Shown piece after piece: positions 12,205-23,440 of a stretch of 64,000 nucleotides of DNA. Below the pieces are notes generated by a model that was given only the letters and a program-made list of their open reading frames with translations, was not told where the DNA came from and searched no databases. Where the stretch lies: contig LUCM01000101.1 in NCBI GenBank assembly GCA_008360955.1, positions 215,358 to 279,357 on the forward strand, read 5' to 3'. The translations under genes and the position numbers were made by a program. The number at the start of each line of letters is the position of its first letter. Position 1 is the stretch's first letter. Origin of the DNA: Fasciolopsis buskii (lineage: Eukaryota > Platyhelminthes > Trematoda > Plagiorchiida > Fasciolidae).

Positions 12205-13105
12205 AATACAGGGGTAACTCCCAGAAAAATTGGGCAGCCAATGAAATCGAACACAGAGGCATAATATCCCGTTGTATTATTCTACAATAAGCATAAAAAT
12301 GAGTGATCCTACCGAGGAAAACAACTCGCATTTCTGCCCCTTGGCTGCCTTTCTTCTCTCGTAGCACCACCACCGTAGCGAAGAGGCAGTGACCAGATCG
12401 CTTTCTCAATTGATACTCTTTTTAACACTTCTTATTACCTCAATTATCTGCAAGTTCTCGATCACTTCCCTGACCAAACGGTCTACTTCCTCTCAAGTTT
12501 ATTCGACTGAGAAACGGAACTAGATCAGACGAAAATATATTCGACGACTATGCTTTTGCTCGGGTTCACTCTTGCTAATTTTGAGGTAAAAATGACTACT
12601 TTTATTGCAGAATTTTTGCATAGGACTTCAAGTTGGAACAGTGTTTAATGTGGCGTGGATTTTCTCTAACCATTTTTTTCAATTTCGATCGAGCTAAAGA
12701 TACGACGATAACATCTTCGTTCAAGAAGAGCACAGTGGTTTTTCTAAGATTCTGGTGTACGTAAATCCCTAAACAAACCGAAATTCATCCCAAACTCAAA
12801 GCTACCATAAAAAGGTTTGGTGCCCACACATTTTTCTTCGACCACGAAGACCCAACGAAGTTTATTCAAGAGCAAAGAGAGCATAGGATGGTAGGTAAAA
12901 CGAGACTTGGATGTTGTGTGCAATTCAACTGGCTCCTGAGACTGTAGGTGATGGGAACAGATAATATGGCAGCTAGAATAACTTTTGCTCCATACTGGTA
13001 GATTATAATCGACTGTAATTCTCAACATTAAAAGGACTATGAAGTAAAAAACTTAACGTATATTTACAAGTATCGAATTTACACCGCAATCGCATGAGAG
13101 TTTCG
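12205..13105. other. Intergenic / 3' UTR region between two convergent genes
   Basis: Holds the 3' ends of DSTYK (+) and NSRP1 (-). The minus-strand frame at 12744-13028 lies just past the NSRP1 stop and has no recognised similarity; it is probably 3' UTR. No clear AATAAA follows the DSTYK stop on the + strand. Confidence 0.6.
12601..12606 (-). terminator. Possible polyadenylation signal AATAAA for NSRP1
   Basis: TTTATT on the + strand reads AATAAA on the minus strand, about 500 bases beyond the NSRP1 stop codon. A hexamer alone occurs often by chance. Confidence 0.3.
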
Positions 13106-16100
13106 TTATTCACTGTCAGAATCGACCATCACGGGAATAATGCCGGCCTCTTTACGAGCCAAATATCTTTGTCGTGCCGCTTTTATTTCTTCGTCCGTCG
13201 TCACACGGGGCCGAGCGTAGATAAAATTTGGATCACGACTGGCCGGTTTTGCGGATGATACAGACTTCGGATCGGGTGCACTAAAAAACCGGAAAGCATG
13301 TATAATATTACATTCAACATATGAATATAAAAATCCAATATATGGCCTGCACTTCAGAGAATTTGCGCTGTATTATCAGCATTCAACCTGTCGCCGAAAA
13401 AATTACGGGAACACTGCACAACCACTTCGTCTTAATTAGGAATCATCAGCAGTAAAGACACCAACGAGAGTAAAACAGTTATACAGTTCTTTCCCGAGTT
13501 CCACTGATGAACTGGGCGTTTATACTGCAAGATTAATCAACTTAAAAGCGAATTACTATTAAAAATGATTGATTATTATGGTTAATAAGCCCATTCTGCG
13601 TATCTCCGAAACTGGTGTTTCTCAAACATGTTGCTGAGACAACGCCAACAAGAGATAGACGATGGAAATCTTATAAGAGGGGCATAATGCTGAAAGGAAT
13701 CATATATTAACAATCGTTAGGTATTGCATACCTGGTTCAATTCTGCCAAGCAAAACGCTTCATAATCAAATACACTCACATATCAAAAGCTGGAGGCTGG
13801 TCGGGGATATCACGCCGTAGAAATCAAAATACAAATTCGCAGTGATTAATGTCAAAGCCAAAACAATTGGGGCGTGCAAACAACCCGACCCAGTTATGAA
13901 ACATGTGTAGAAACGCTATAACCATTAAAAATAAAGATACGGAGATAAAATATCAGCCACGTCACATTTGCTTACTCTGCAGTGTTTTTTTCGGTCTTAT
14001 TACCACAGACGGATTTCTTCGGAGGTTCATTTGGAGACAAGCGACGTGATCTTTCCGTCAGCGGCCTTTTCACATTTGTTACACTGGGATCTGCTTCTTT
14101 GTGCGGAGAATTTCTGCTGGGTGTTTCCGAATCTTCGTTAGAAGGGGCGTTGGGTAGATTCACCGAGATTCCAGAGTCATGTGGCTTGTGGGAAACTGAA
14201 CGCAATTTCACCTTACCGTCATCGCGAACCATTTGCTTGGCTGCTTTCGATTTTGCATTGTTGTGCTTTTGTGAAGGGTCGGTCTGTATTTCTCCCTCGT
14301 TTGGCAGTTTCTTGTGAATGTAACAGGGACCCCGATAGACTAACAACTTTACTGGAAGGCTACTTGTGATCTTCCTACAGAAAAATCCTGGAGTTATTGG
14401 ATTTTTTCAGCGCGCGTTATTTGTACTGGACGATAAAATATGACCGTCGCACGTGTTAACTAAATATTGTTAATACGTGATATACCTCTTCCGTTAGACG
14501 GGTACAACAAAGGTTGGAGTAAAAGTTAGAAAGTTTCAACATGCTGTAACCAACAAATTCTTCTATAGCCGTACACAATCGCAAACAGCAAAACTCTATA
14601 CATCCGGATTATATTGATTATTGAAAAACAGTAACCTAGGGGAGAACCATCTATCAGCATAAATGACCGTCAGACACGCCATTCTAATCTTATATTTACG
14701 TCTTATGGTCTACAGCTAAATGTGTCCCTACAAACAACAAACTTATAAACAGACTTTGGTTTTTATCATCCCCAATAGAAACTTCTAATTATTTTTTTAC
14801 AGTCAGCTGCCATATACTGTTATGGGCAGTCGAAGTAAGCGTTCAGTGTGGTTGATATCGTTCAATGTTGTAGTTTTGTGGAGTGAACAGTGAAACATGA
14901 ATAATAAACCGGAAGTCTTTTGATATAATTTAGTAGACCAGCTGCACGAAAACCTGGGATGCTTTAGAATAGGTGGAGTCCATGCGAGTTAAACCAATCA
15001 CGAGATCCAACAATTTCAACATTGAAATCCATTTAACAGTTTTCATCGTCTGATGCAAAATCGACGAATATGAAAGCAAATATGCTGCGCATTGTTTACT
15101 ATCATCCTGTCCTTACATTTTTTCTCCAATGCATTTGATTCGTCATCAGACAATTTTTCGTGTTCCAGCAACCATCTCCGAAACGCCCTCATGTACCTCC
15201 GATTTTGCTTCTTTCGGCTGATGCTTCGTTCTTTCAAAAAGTTTGCGTTTAATGTGGGAAACCTAACGTACACAAAAAACAGGAATGTTTGGTCTGTGCG
15301 TTGATGACCCTCATTATTAATGTGTTGCGTTCAAGAATTCGACATTTATATTTCCTTATTTAAGTGAGGCCAAATCTAATGTTTCCACCAGTTTTGAGTT
15401 ACACTCTTCTGATGACCATCAGTATGCGGCTTCAGATCCTGTTCAAGTTGAGATATGAAATCGCCGAAATGCAACCTGATGTCACTCATTAATTAAGTTA
15501 GCTACGAACTGCCACCACATTCAGCGAAAAGTAATGGAGTCTGAATTAGGAACATTAGCCGTATCGGAGCATTCATTTGATTCTGACCACGCACTGTACA
15601 TCCATGTGCTTCGACGGGGCTCTCAAAGACAACATCTAACGGCAACTGAACTGCGATAGATTAGCAAAACCCTATTATTCCCCTGCAAGAACAAGGTTTG
15701 GCTTCAAGCTATTCCGGCCCCGCAACAGCATTTGATATTTTGAAGGTACAAAGCTTATCCCAAACATACCTACGCTATCGTTTAAACGATCGAAAAAAAT
15801 ACTCGCAACTTATCTGGTTTCCTACCAAGTAGCATGATTTTATCCTCATGTTTTATCCCCAGAGTTTCCTGTTTGAGCAAATATGAAAACCACCACTCGC
15901 ATATGAGAATCAGCTATGTTCGTAATCAACTACAAAGTTGGAAAGAAAAGGTGAAAGGAGCTCACCACTTTTTTGGTGAACTGCAGTAAAAGACCCATGT
16001 ATGCATGAACTCGGCTTGGGGTGTTTGGTTATAGAGATTGGATAAGTGAACCCCTCTAACACGCTCCTAAAAGAGGCATCATCACTTTCAGATCAAAGGA

Positions 16101-19100
16101 GAGAGAAGTCATGTCTGCAACACATCTCCCTATATCCTAAGAACTTTTGCGAAGTGAATATTCGGTCAATGCAATCCCGACTGAGTCGGAAACCGACGTG
16201 GTTCTGGCGCATACACCTTTCACGAGTACTAGATAATCGATAGATGATAGTGCCCGCGAGCAATCTATGTGCAGCGCACATCAAGCTTACTCCTCTCTGA
16301 GTTTCACTCGTGAATCTGTCACCTTGCTTGCAAATCGGCACGATCATAGATTCATATCAGTCATTATAAATCTGTCCCCTTGCACGGGTTGATACCAGAA
16401 GTTTCGTTAACTGCAATGTTAAAACTCTTCAACAATAAATTCTCCAGTGATTCATCATACAGTGTCAATGTCTAACTTCCCACTGAAGACCACAGAAGCA
16501 CCTTACAGTTGTTTGGTGTTGGTTAAGAATCACGAGCATTGCATATGGATCACGCCGGAAATTGACCGCGAACCTGGGACGAACAATTGTGAGTCGAACG
16601 ATGTAGTAGTCACGATAGCCGGGCTGATTCTCAGCGAGTGGTCGAACATCAACACTACACGATATACCACCCACGTGCGTGACTGGATTTTGGGGCTACA
16701 GACCTTTAAAAGCAATAGCTCAGCCACTCTCGGGCATCTCCCCAAAAGGACGTACCACGCGTTATCCCCGCGGTCAAGGTGTCAAATGTGTTAGATGAGG
16801 GTATCAGTCTGCACAGGCACACTCGCATTGTCACCTGAAAACTGGGAAGCCTATTCTTTATTACGGTGATTTACAATAGAGGGAGTAAACCACATAACCG
16901 AAGGATATACTAAAGAAGGGGATGCGTGTATGGAACACCCAAGTAAGATTCGGCCTACTTACCCTGGTTTTAAAGACAAAAAGGTTGCAAGTTGCCGAGA
17001 AAAGGAAGAAGTGTCCCAGAGCTTGGCAGTTCGGGGACTAGAGGAGGACTGAAATAAAGAAGTTTGACATCCAGAGATGAAGATTTGGTAAGGATGACTT
17101 GTCGCATGAATACGAGAACAACGAGAGAAAATCATGAACAGGGGAACTGCTGAAGTGAGTTCTAAAGTAAAGAGGCCAAAATAATAGCGATAGAAAAGAG
17201 GTAGTGAAGGAACTGTTCGGTGATGACCAAGTGACTGCAGATTTGAGGTCAGGGAGGGATTATTGATTAATCGAACAGCTTTTCGTTGAACTCGATCAAG
17301 AAGAGAAAGAGCGCCAGATGAACCTCTGTCTGACGGGTGACTGCAGTATTTAGGTGTCGGGAGAATTTCAGCTTTGTGTGAATGACGATGGGCGGGTGTA
17401 AAAAAGCGTCTGACGCAGAGTAGCAAACCAACTTTGCGCGCAGCGCGAGTGTTAGGGCAAAGAGAGACCACGAAACAGAAGAATTTATGAACACGTCCGG
17501 CAATGAAAGTGGCTCAACGGAATGAAGAAAATTTGAGTCAAAGTTCAACAGGGAAATATAAGAGATGTTTGAGTAAAATAGATAGAAGTTTTGGGAAGAT
17601 TGAAACAAACATGGTTGGTAGGGCCCCGGGCGGGGATTCGCCTGAGATCGGAAGCAAGTGATGCACTAAGGATGATAAATCCTGATTAATGTTAGTAGTG
17701 GCCAGGCGAGCCGCTGAGTAGGAAAGAGAGCGATGAGTAGCATCGGCAAAACAGTGAAGATTTGGAGGTTGATGCTAGATCAGTAATAAATAAAAGAGTG
17801 GGTGCAAGTATGAAACTTGGGGGAATACTATCATTCACAGGGAACGACTGGAACAGAACCTTGTAGATAAGGACGGAGATGGTTCGCATTCTGAAGAAAC
17901 ACGAAATCTATGATATGAGATTCGGATGGAATCCGAACGAAGACAATTTTGACGGAAGATTTTTGTGCTAAACTTAATAGGCCTCAGAGGTGCCCAGTAA
18001 GGCCAAGTTAGCGAGTTCATCCGATCAGAAACATGGGATAACAGCTAGTAGATCGGCCGTAGAGCTACGAGAGCGAAATCCGCATATGTGGTCACTCAGC
18101 GAAACTTCACGATTAAGGAACGAACGTAACTGGTCGGACGTAATTGTTTCAAGGACTTTCGAAATCACAGAAGTAGGACTGGTGAAGAGAGAGCCGTTGG
18201 AGATTCAAAGGGTCATGCTATCACGATATGCAAGTTATGCATCCATCAAAAATAGACAATACACACCCCTGAAGTTTGTCTGTTTACTTTTGGAGCAAAG
18301 AGTATAACGTTTTTCGAAGTGGACGACAAATATCAAATCCACCACGGCGGACCTAATGACAACTTTGGTTTTCACGGCATCGCGATGCCTGAGAGTGGCA
18401 AGGCTGACATGCTTGCTGGGCTTTGGTTCATGATGGTTTCTGTTTCTGAGCTTTCTAGGTCGGTCTCACAATCCCTTTGAAGATTGCTGCCCCAGTACAT
18501 GTTACAGTGGACCACATGCAAAACCTATTGCCAAATGCATCGCCTGGTTGATTCGACCCCAGCGCTTATCAAAATCGTTGCTCATCGGGATTCTTAGCTA
18601 GACTGATGGTTTCAAGTCATGAATATTGCGAACAGTCGAATCATACGGATGTTCTACGACCAGGCGGGTATACTATCTGCGTCGATGGCCATTAAGTTGT
18701 AGCGATCTCGGGGTGTACCAATAACCGCGTATAAATCTCCGACTGGAATGCAAACCGGCAGCTTTCAAAGAGAAGCTGTACAGAACGGATGGCTTTCGTG
18801 CCGATATGATCGCAGGTTGGGTATAAACGAAAGCCAGCAAATATCAAGGCATGGTTTTGGTGCACAGGCGTGGGTCATAATGGTCGGCAATCTCCGAATG
18901 ATCCACACTACTGGTGACTATTGTCAATCTCAATCTCAAGCCAATACTGTGAAGGTGAGGGAGAGGGCCCAGTAAACTTTTGTCGTTCTTTATTGCAGAA
19001 GCAGCTCGTGAACAGATCATACTCAAAAAAGACGATGAACACCGTCGATATCTGACGCATATTTCTGTTTCCCTGCAAGCAGATAACCTGGTTTTCCATA

Positions 19101-22100
19101 TCATCACCAACGATCAAAATGTCCGCTGCATGTATTCATCAAAATAGTTATGAGTCCCGAAAGAATTCGTTCTTAGCCTCAGATGAGCTGCAGTCCTTGG
19201 GTGCAAGTACGACAGACAAGTGTCGGCTGTTGTTGACACGCGAAGGACCGGCTAATCGAATTACGCATAAACTACTGTTGGCTAGGATGCATTCTAACAA
19301 TGCAAAAGTCGGTTTCCATGCTCCAGGCTATTTCCAAGCCAGAATGACCATAACTATTAGGAATCAAATCACTAGGCATGAGAAGAGTGAAGCGAAAACC
19401 TGTGATTGTATTTGAACCAGGGAGAATAATTATGAGGCGTCCTATGTGCATTTCGGAGAAGCAGCATCTATCGACATAAAAACTTTCAAGGTTTACGATA
19501 CATTATGCCAAAGTTGACGGCAGCAAAGTAAAAGTTGTTTGTGCAGTTTTATTCGTTCCGTCTGATAATGATGCCGCGAAGTAAGTCTACTGAATCGCAA
19601 TCATTTGCTACACCTTAGTTGACTCCTGAATCAGAAGAACGAAACTCACAAAGTCCAATCATAAACAGTATGTTCGAGACGTCTATGAGAGTAACAGTTC
19701 GTGGCTGTTCACATCGCAGAAGGGCATCTGATGCAGGCAGTGACCAGATATTCACTCTTCGACAGATACTCGAAACGCGCCGCACGCACCGCCGCCCTAC
19801 GATCGTAGTCTTCCTCGACTTGAAAGGTGATTTCGACTCCGTGGATCGACCGGCACTACTCAGTGCTCTCCACCGGAAGGGTATGCCAACTAAGTTTGTG
19901 AACCCGTTGCGAGCATTGTACTCGCATACCTATGGTCGCGTTAGGGTATACGGTGAACTGTCACGTTCATTCGAAACAACTAGTGGCGTTCGACAAGGGT
20001 GTCCCATCTCTCCATTCTTGTTTAACTTCGTCATGGACGAGGTGATGGAAGATGCTTTAGGAGGTCTCCGGGATGTAGGAGTCGAACTGGGAAATGGAGG
20101 AAAGCTATGCGATCTAGATTACGCAGACGACGTCGTGTGCCTGTTCGAGTCTGCGGACCATGCACAACGGGCACTAGATAGACTGTCGAGATCGGTTGCT
20201 TGGTTCGGCATGTGCTTTGCACCTTCAAAGTGCAAAGTACTGTTACGGGACTGGACGACAGTAGCGCCGAACTTGATACTGGATGGAGAGGGACTAACGA
20301 TTGTGGACCGTTTCACCTACCTTGGTAGCTGCGTGTTTAACGATGGTAGCTCGGGAGTGGAGGTAAGTATGCGTATATCCAAGGCTCGACCAGCTTACGC
20401 TGGATTGAAGCACTTGTGGCGTCGGCCTGATATTTTACTGAAGTTGAAATGTCGTGTGTACTGTGCTGCAGTGCGTTCAGTTCTGTTGTACGGTTGCGAG
20501 ACGTGGAGTATGCATGTAGGAGATGTTCGTCGGCAAGAGGTTTTCGACCATCGATGTTTACGTAGTATGGCTAGGATTGGATGGAGTGACCGGGTGAGTA
20601 ATATTGAGGTCTGGACTCTAGTACTGGGTGCCACTTCTGAGAATAGCTTGTTTCAGCGTATGAAACTTAGTAGACTACGCTGGTTGGGTCACGTGTGCGT
20701 ATGACGAACACTCGTCTACCATACCGTGCCTTATTTTGTGTTCCTTCTAAGGAATGGAAGAAGCCATGTGGAGGCCAACAGATGACGTGGCAACGTGGGA
20801 TGAGAAAATGTACAGCGAAGTTAGGTAAAGTAGGTTTCTCACGCCTCGGTGGTTGGGGTCCGAAAGACTCATCGACTTGCTGGCTGGAGACAGTGAAGGA
20901 TATGACAGTGAACCGTGAACAGTGGCGATCGTGCTGTCATTTTCTATCGAATCAGAATGATTGAAAACACGTGCGTTTGTACAGTTAGACTGTGTTCCGT
21001 GTGTTGGCTGCAGCAGTACCTTATCTTTTCCCGCCTGTGTAGGTCCACTCCCTGTTCCCGTTGGATATTCACTCTTTTTATATAAACGTGTAACTCTGGG
21101 GAACGGCAGCGGTCAGTGAAGCTTGCCTTGCTGTTTAACACTGAACGATGATGATGATGATGATGTTCACCAAAAAAGTGGTGAGCTTCTTTCACCTTTT
21201 CTTTCCAACTTTGTAGTTGATTACGAACATAGCCGATTCTCTTATGCGAGTGGTGGTTTTCATATTTGCTCAAACAGGAAACTCTGGGGATAAAATCATG
21301 CTACTTGGTAGGAAACCAGGTAAGTTGCGAGTATTTTCTCGATCGTTTGAACGATAGCGTAGGTATGTTTGGGATAAGCTTTGAACCTTCAAAGTGCCAA
21401 ATGCTGCTTCAGGACTGGAATGGCTCGAAGCCAAACCTTGTTCTTGCAGGGTACAAATTGGGTGAGACAAATAGATTCAGTTAATTGGTTAGTTGTAACT
21501 CATTTGGTAGTCGTAAGCCGATTGAATCATTTTCACGCATACGGAAGGTTCGATTGGAATTCACCATTCTGGAGCATCTATGGCGTCGGCGTGACATCCG
21601 GTTACCGACCAAATGTATGGTCTTCACAGCAGCAGTGAGGTCGGTACTGCTATACGGCTCACAAACCTGGCCGCTGAGAGCAGATGTGCTACGACCTTCG
21701 GTGTCTCAACACCGTCGTCTTCGTAGTATTAGGGGAAAACATGGTGGGTGAATTTTGTGAGTAACTCAGACGTTAATCGTCAGGGACTGAGTCCTGTGAT
21801 TCAGTCATTAAAACAGGCACTGAGTCAGAGTTTGCTAAAGTAGTTAGGACATATTTCGCATATACCAAGCTTTACTCCGAGGCAGGTAAAGGCTGGAAGA
21901 GGGGCAGGGTTCTCCAGTCGGTGATATGGCAGAAGAGTGTGAGATTTGTTAGGAGCGGACTGGCTCGTGTAGGCTCAAATATACTACCGCTTTGGTGTCC
22001 ACGGGATCCTTTCAAGCGATAGTTGGGACAAAAGATCCCGCAGTTAGTGGCGCTCTTGAATTTTAAATCTTTCCACTTCTAATTGTGAATGATATGATGT

Positions 22101-23440
22101 TAATAACACAGCGTTGTTGGTAGATGCAATACGCCAACGTTTTGACTACCGTGGGTAGTCTTTCTTAAGGCAAGTTCTACAGTTTGATTGTAAAACTTTC
22201 CACTGCTGTTTAGTTGTACCAATTTTCAATTTGCAACCGATCTCTCACCACTCCTCGTTGTTTCGCGCTCTGGGTAGGTTGGTCTAGGAGACAATACCCA
22301 AAGCCAGAACACGTAGGTGCAAGGTTAGTGATTGTTAAAAGTGAAGTGAATTTTGGATTTCATTTCGGTAAGCACCATTCTGGTGGACCCAGGCAATTCA
22401 TTACCAGATGAATTTTGAGGACTGCGCGATCGTTAGTCTCCAATGATACCGCATATTGCAATACCACTATCATTCTCGTTTATGTGCATTACTAAGTTCA
22501 CCGTAAAGGGGCTTCGGTTAATGCTCCTTCTGGTATTGGATCGTTTGACTTTGAATGACTCCTTATTACCGAGTTGAAAGCGTTACCTGAAGCCGAAACC
22601 AAAATCGTAACTGACGGCCATCATGGACCATGCCAAACATGGAAAAAGTCTGCATTTTCCAACAACTAATAAAAGACTTGGAAAATCACTTACTGAGTGA
22701 TTCTGGCTGCGTTCGTCGGCACCATGGTCATACATGTAGCGATAGAAACCACCCAAGCCCTCCTGACGTGTGACATCCATTACTTTTTCTCGTTGATTCT
22801 CTTCTTCTCGTCTTTCCACCAGCTCACGAAATTCACTAAGTTTTTCCTAAAATTCATTATGGATGAGGCGCAGAGATACCTTGTAGGCAGAGGTGACAAA
22901 CGACTCTTTATCGCCATATTGGTCCTCTTCCGCCTCAATTTCTTTCTGTGCCTTGCGTTCAGCGCATAACTCTCGTTCAATTTTACGTTCTTTTGCAGTC
23001 TTCATCAGTCTTCCGACGTACTTTGCCTGAAAGGGTAAGCAACACTTTGTAACGTTACTTGTTTCCTGGGCTGTGATCCCGAACTTCCGAAAGAACGCGG
23101 TTTTCCACTGCTTATGTCCTCATAGATCTCATCGTACTGGAAAACAGAAGGATCTTCTTCTAAAGCTCTTTCAAAATCTGATTTGGTCTAAAACACTTAG
23201 GACAAAAAACTTCTGTACCTTCTGATGAATTTTTGCATGGTAGGTATCGTTTTTAGAACCAGGTAGCGGTTTCTGGAGACGCTTCAGAAAATCACAGTTC
23301 ATCCCTAATTTTGGCACATTCTCTTCTTCGTCTGACGTTTCATTAAATACCGACTGTACTGCACTTTTTTGTTTTTCTTTAGCCGCTCTGTTTGGAAAAC
23401 TCAATCCATAAGGCCCTTTTCCCTTGGATTGGTCCATCAT
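13106..23440 (-). CDS. NSRP1: Nuclear speckle splicing regulatory protein 1-like (split gene)
   Basis: N-terminal exons in transcript order are 23440-23219 (74 codons, start MMDQSKGKGPYGLSF), 23187-23059, 23026-22880 and 22846-22694, all phase 0, with introns of 31, 32 and 33 bases. They give the family's core: VFQYDEIYED, a charged coiled-coil segment, KESFVTSAYK and GLGGFYRYMYDHG (human: DLSGFYRHLL). The C-terminal exons 14374-13976 and 13280-13106 fit each other in phase. They encode a lysine/serine-rich tail that ends in RQRYLARKEAG and an acidic terminus, matching the family's RDRYLARQ end. NSRP1 binds RNA and influences alternative splicing in nuclear speckles of vertebrates. The junction between 22694 and 14374 is unresolved: the phases do not match, so at least one exon is missing from this model. 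TEs fill the large intron. Confidence 0.85.
13385..13515. mobile_element. Short foldback copy without the tRNA-like core
   Basis: The left part (about 13395-13455) resembles the left arm of the element at 5638, including AGGAATCATCAGCA. The right part (about 13476-13515) resembles its right arm (AAACAGTTATACAGTTC). Only about 20 bases separate the arms, so the middle is lost. It lies in the last NSRP1 intron (13281-13975). Confidence 0.5.
15043..15275 (-). other. Candidate NSRP1 exon, reading frame undecided
   Basis: After a plausible acceptor (TGTACGTTAG, read on the minus strand) two frames stay open. One gives HIKRKLFERT, the other LSDDESNALEKK; both are charged, as the middle of NSRP1 is. 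Donor-like GTAAGG or GTAAAC sites follow. Neither frame connects in phase to the exon at 14374. It may be a real exon whose partner I cannot see, or chance. Confidence 0.3.
15664..15990 (-). mobile_element. RTE-like LINE fragment, diverged copy
   Basis: Inverted relative to 21166-21470 and clearly homologous to it. Both share CAAAAAAGTGGTGAGC, the ACTACAAAGTTGG block (or its complement) and the GATAAAATCATG region. It preserves the uninterrupted form of the site next to which the element ending at 21165 lies. It is located in the NSRP1 intron. Confidence 0.6.
16433..16790 (-). mobile_element. Second full-length foldback / tRNA-like element, diverged
   Basis: On the minus strand it follows the 5638-6071 element through its middle, tRNA-like core and right arm, with many substitutions. 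The core reads GACTCACAATTGTTCGTCCC, then AGGTTCGCGG with a damaged B box. The right arm resemblance runs to about 16433. It shows the family is dispersed and old. Confidence 0.55.
16959..18020 (-). mobile_element. Jockey-like non-LTR retrotransposon fragment
   Basis: In minus-strand order: FILAPTLLFITDLASTS (RT palm region, where other elements read GSVLSPTLFLLFINDL), LLCVRRFFTPA, PKYCSHPSD, LLDRVQRKAVRLINN and HRTVPSLPLFYRYYFGL, ending near SPRTAKLWDTS. This order and these phrases are typical of Jockey-type RT. Frameshifts and stops break it, so it is inactive. It is in sense orientation to the NSRP1 transcript. Confidence 0.75.
18021..19618. other. NSRP1 intron, unassigned
   Basis: No motif recognised. 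Several short frames (18748-18975 and 19119-19415 on +, 18844-19117 on -) show no domain. The right edge merges into the RTE-like element, whose 5' boundary I could not place. Confidence 0.4.
19619..21165 (+). mobile_element. RTE-like LINE, 5'-truncated, RT domain and 3' end
   Basis: A 361-codon open frame (19619-20704) has the RT blocks DQIFTLRQILE, VVFLDLKGDFDSVD, SGVRQGCPISPFLFN and the catalytic YADDV. These are followed by [12 protein letters not shown] and LRWLGHV. A single frameshift near 20700 moves the rest (GGQQMTWQRGM, GWGPKD) into 20695-20964. A non-coding tail of about 180 bases ends in (GAT)6. A trinucleotide-repeat tail and this carboxyl end fit RTE-type elements. It is the most intact transposon ORF in the window but lacks the endonuclease. 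It is antisense to NSRP1. Confidence 0.85.
21147..21165 (+). repeat. (GAT)n 3' tail of the RTE-like element
   Basis: Six perfect GAT units plus one base. It lies exactly where the upstream element ends and an older repeat resumes (TTCACC at 21166). Confidence 0.8.
21166..22050 (+). mobile_element. Older RTE-like LINE fragment next to the newer one
   Basis: Encodes in two frames [27 protein letters not shown] and [12 protein letters not shown], then a decayed carboxyl end to about 22050. Part of it (21321-21810) is the near-identical inverted partner of 4000-4489. It is related to 15664-15990. Confidence 0.7.

Noticed and set aside
23188..23440. Reading NSRP1 exon 1 through to 23171 without splicing
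   Set aside because: The unspliced frame ends in a hydrophobic tail unlike the family. Removing the 31-base intron restores the family sequence with EEDPSVFQYDE.
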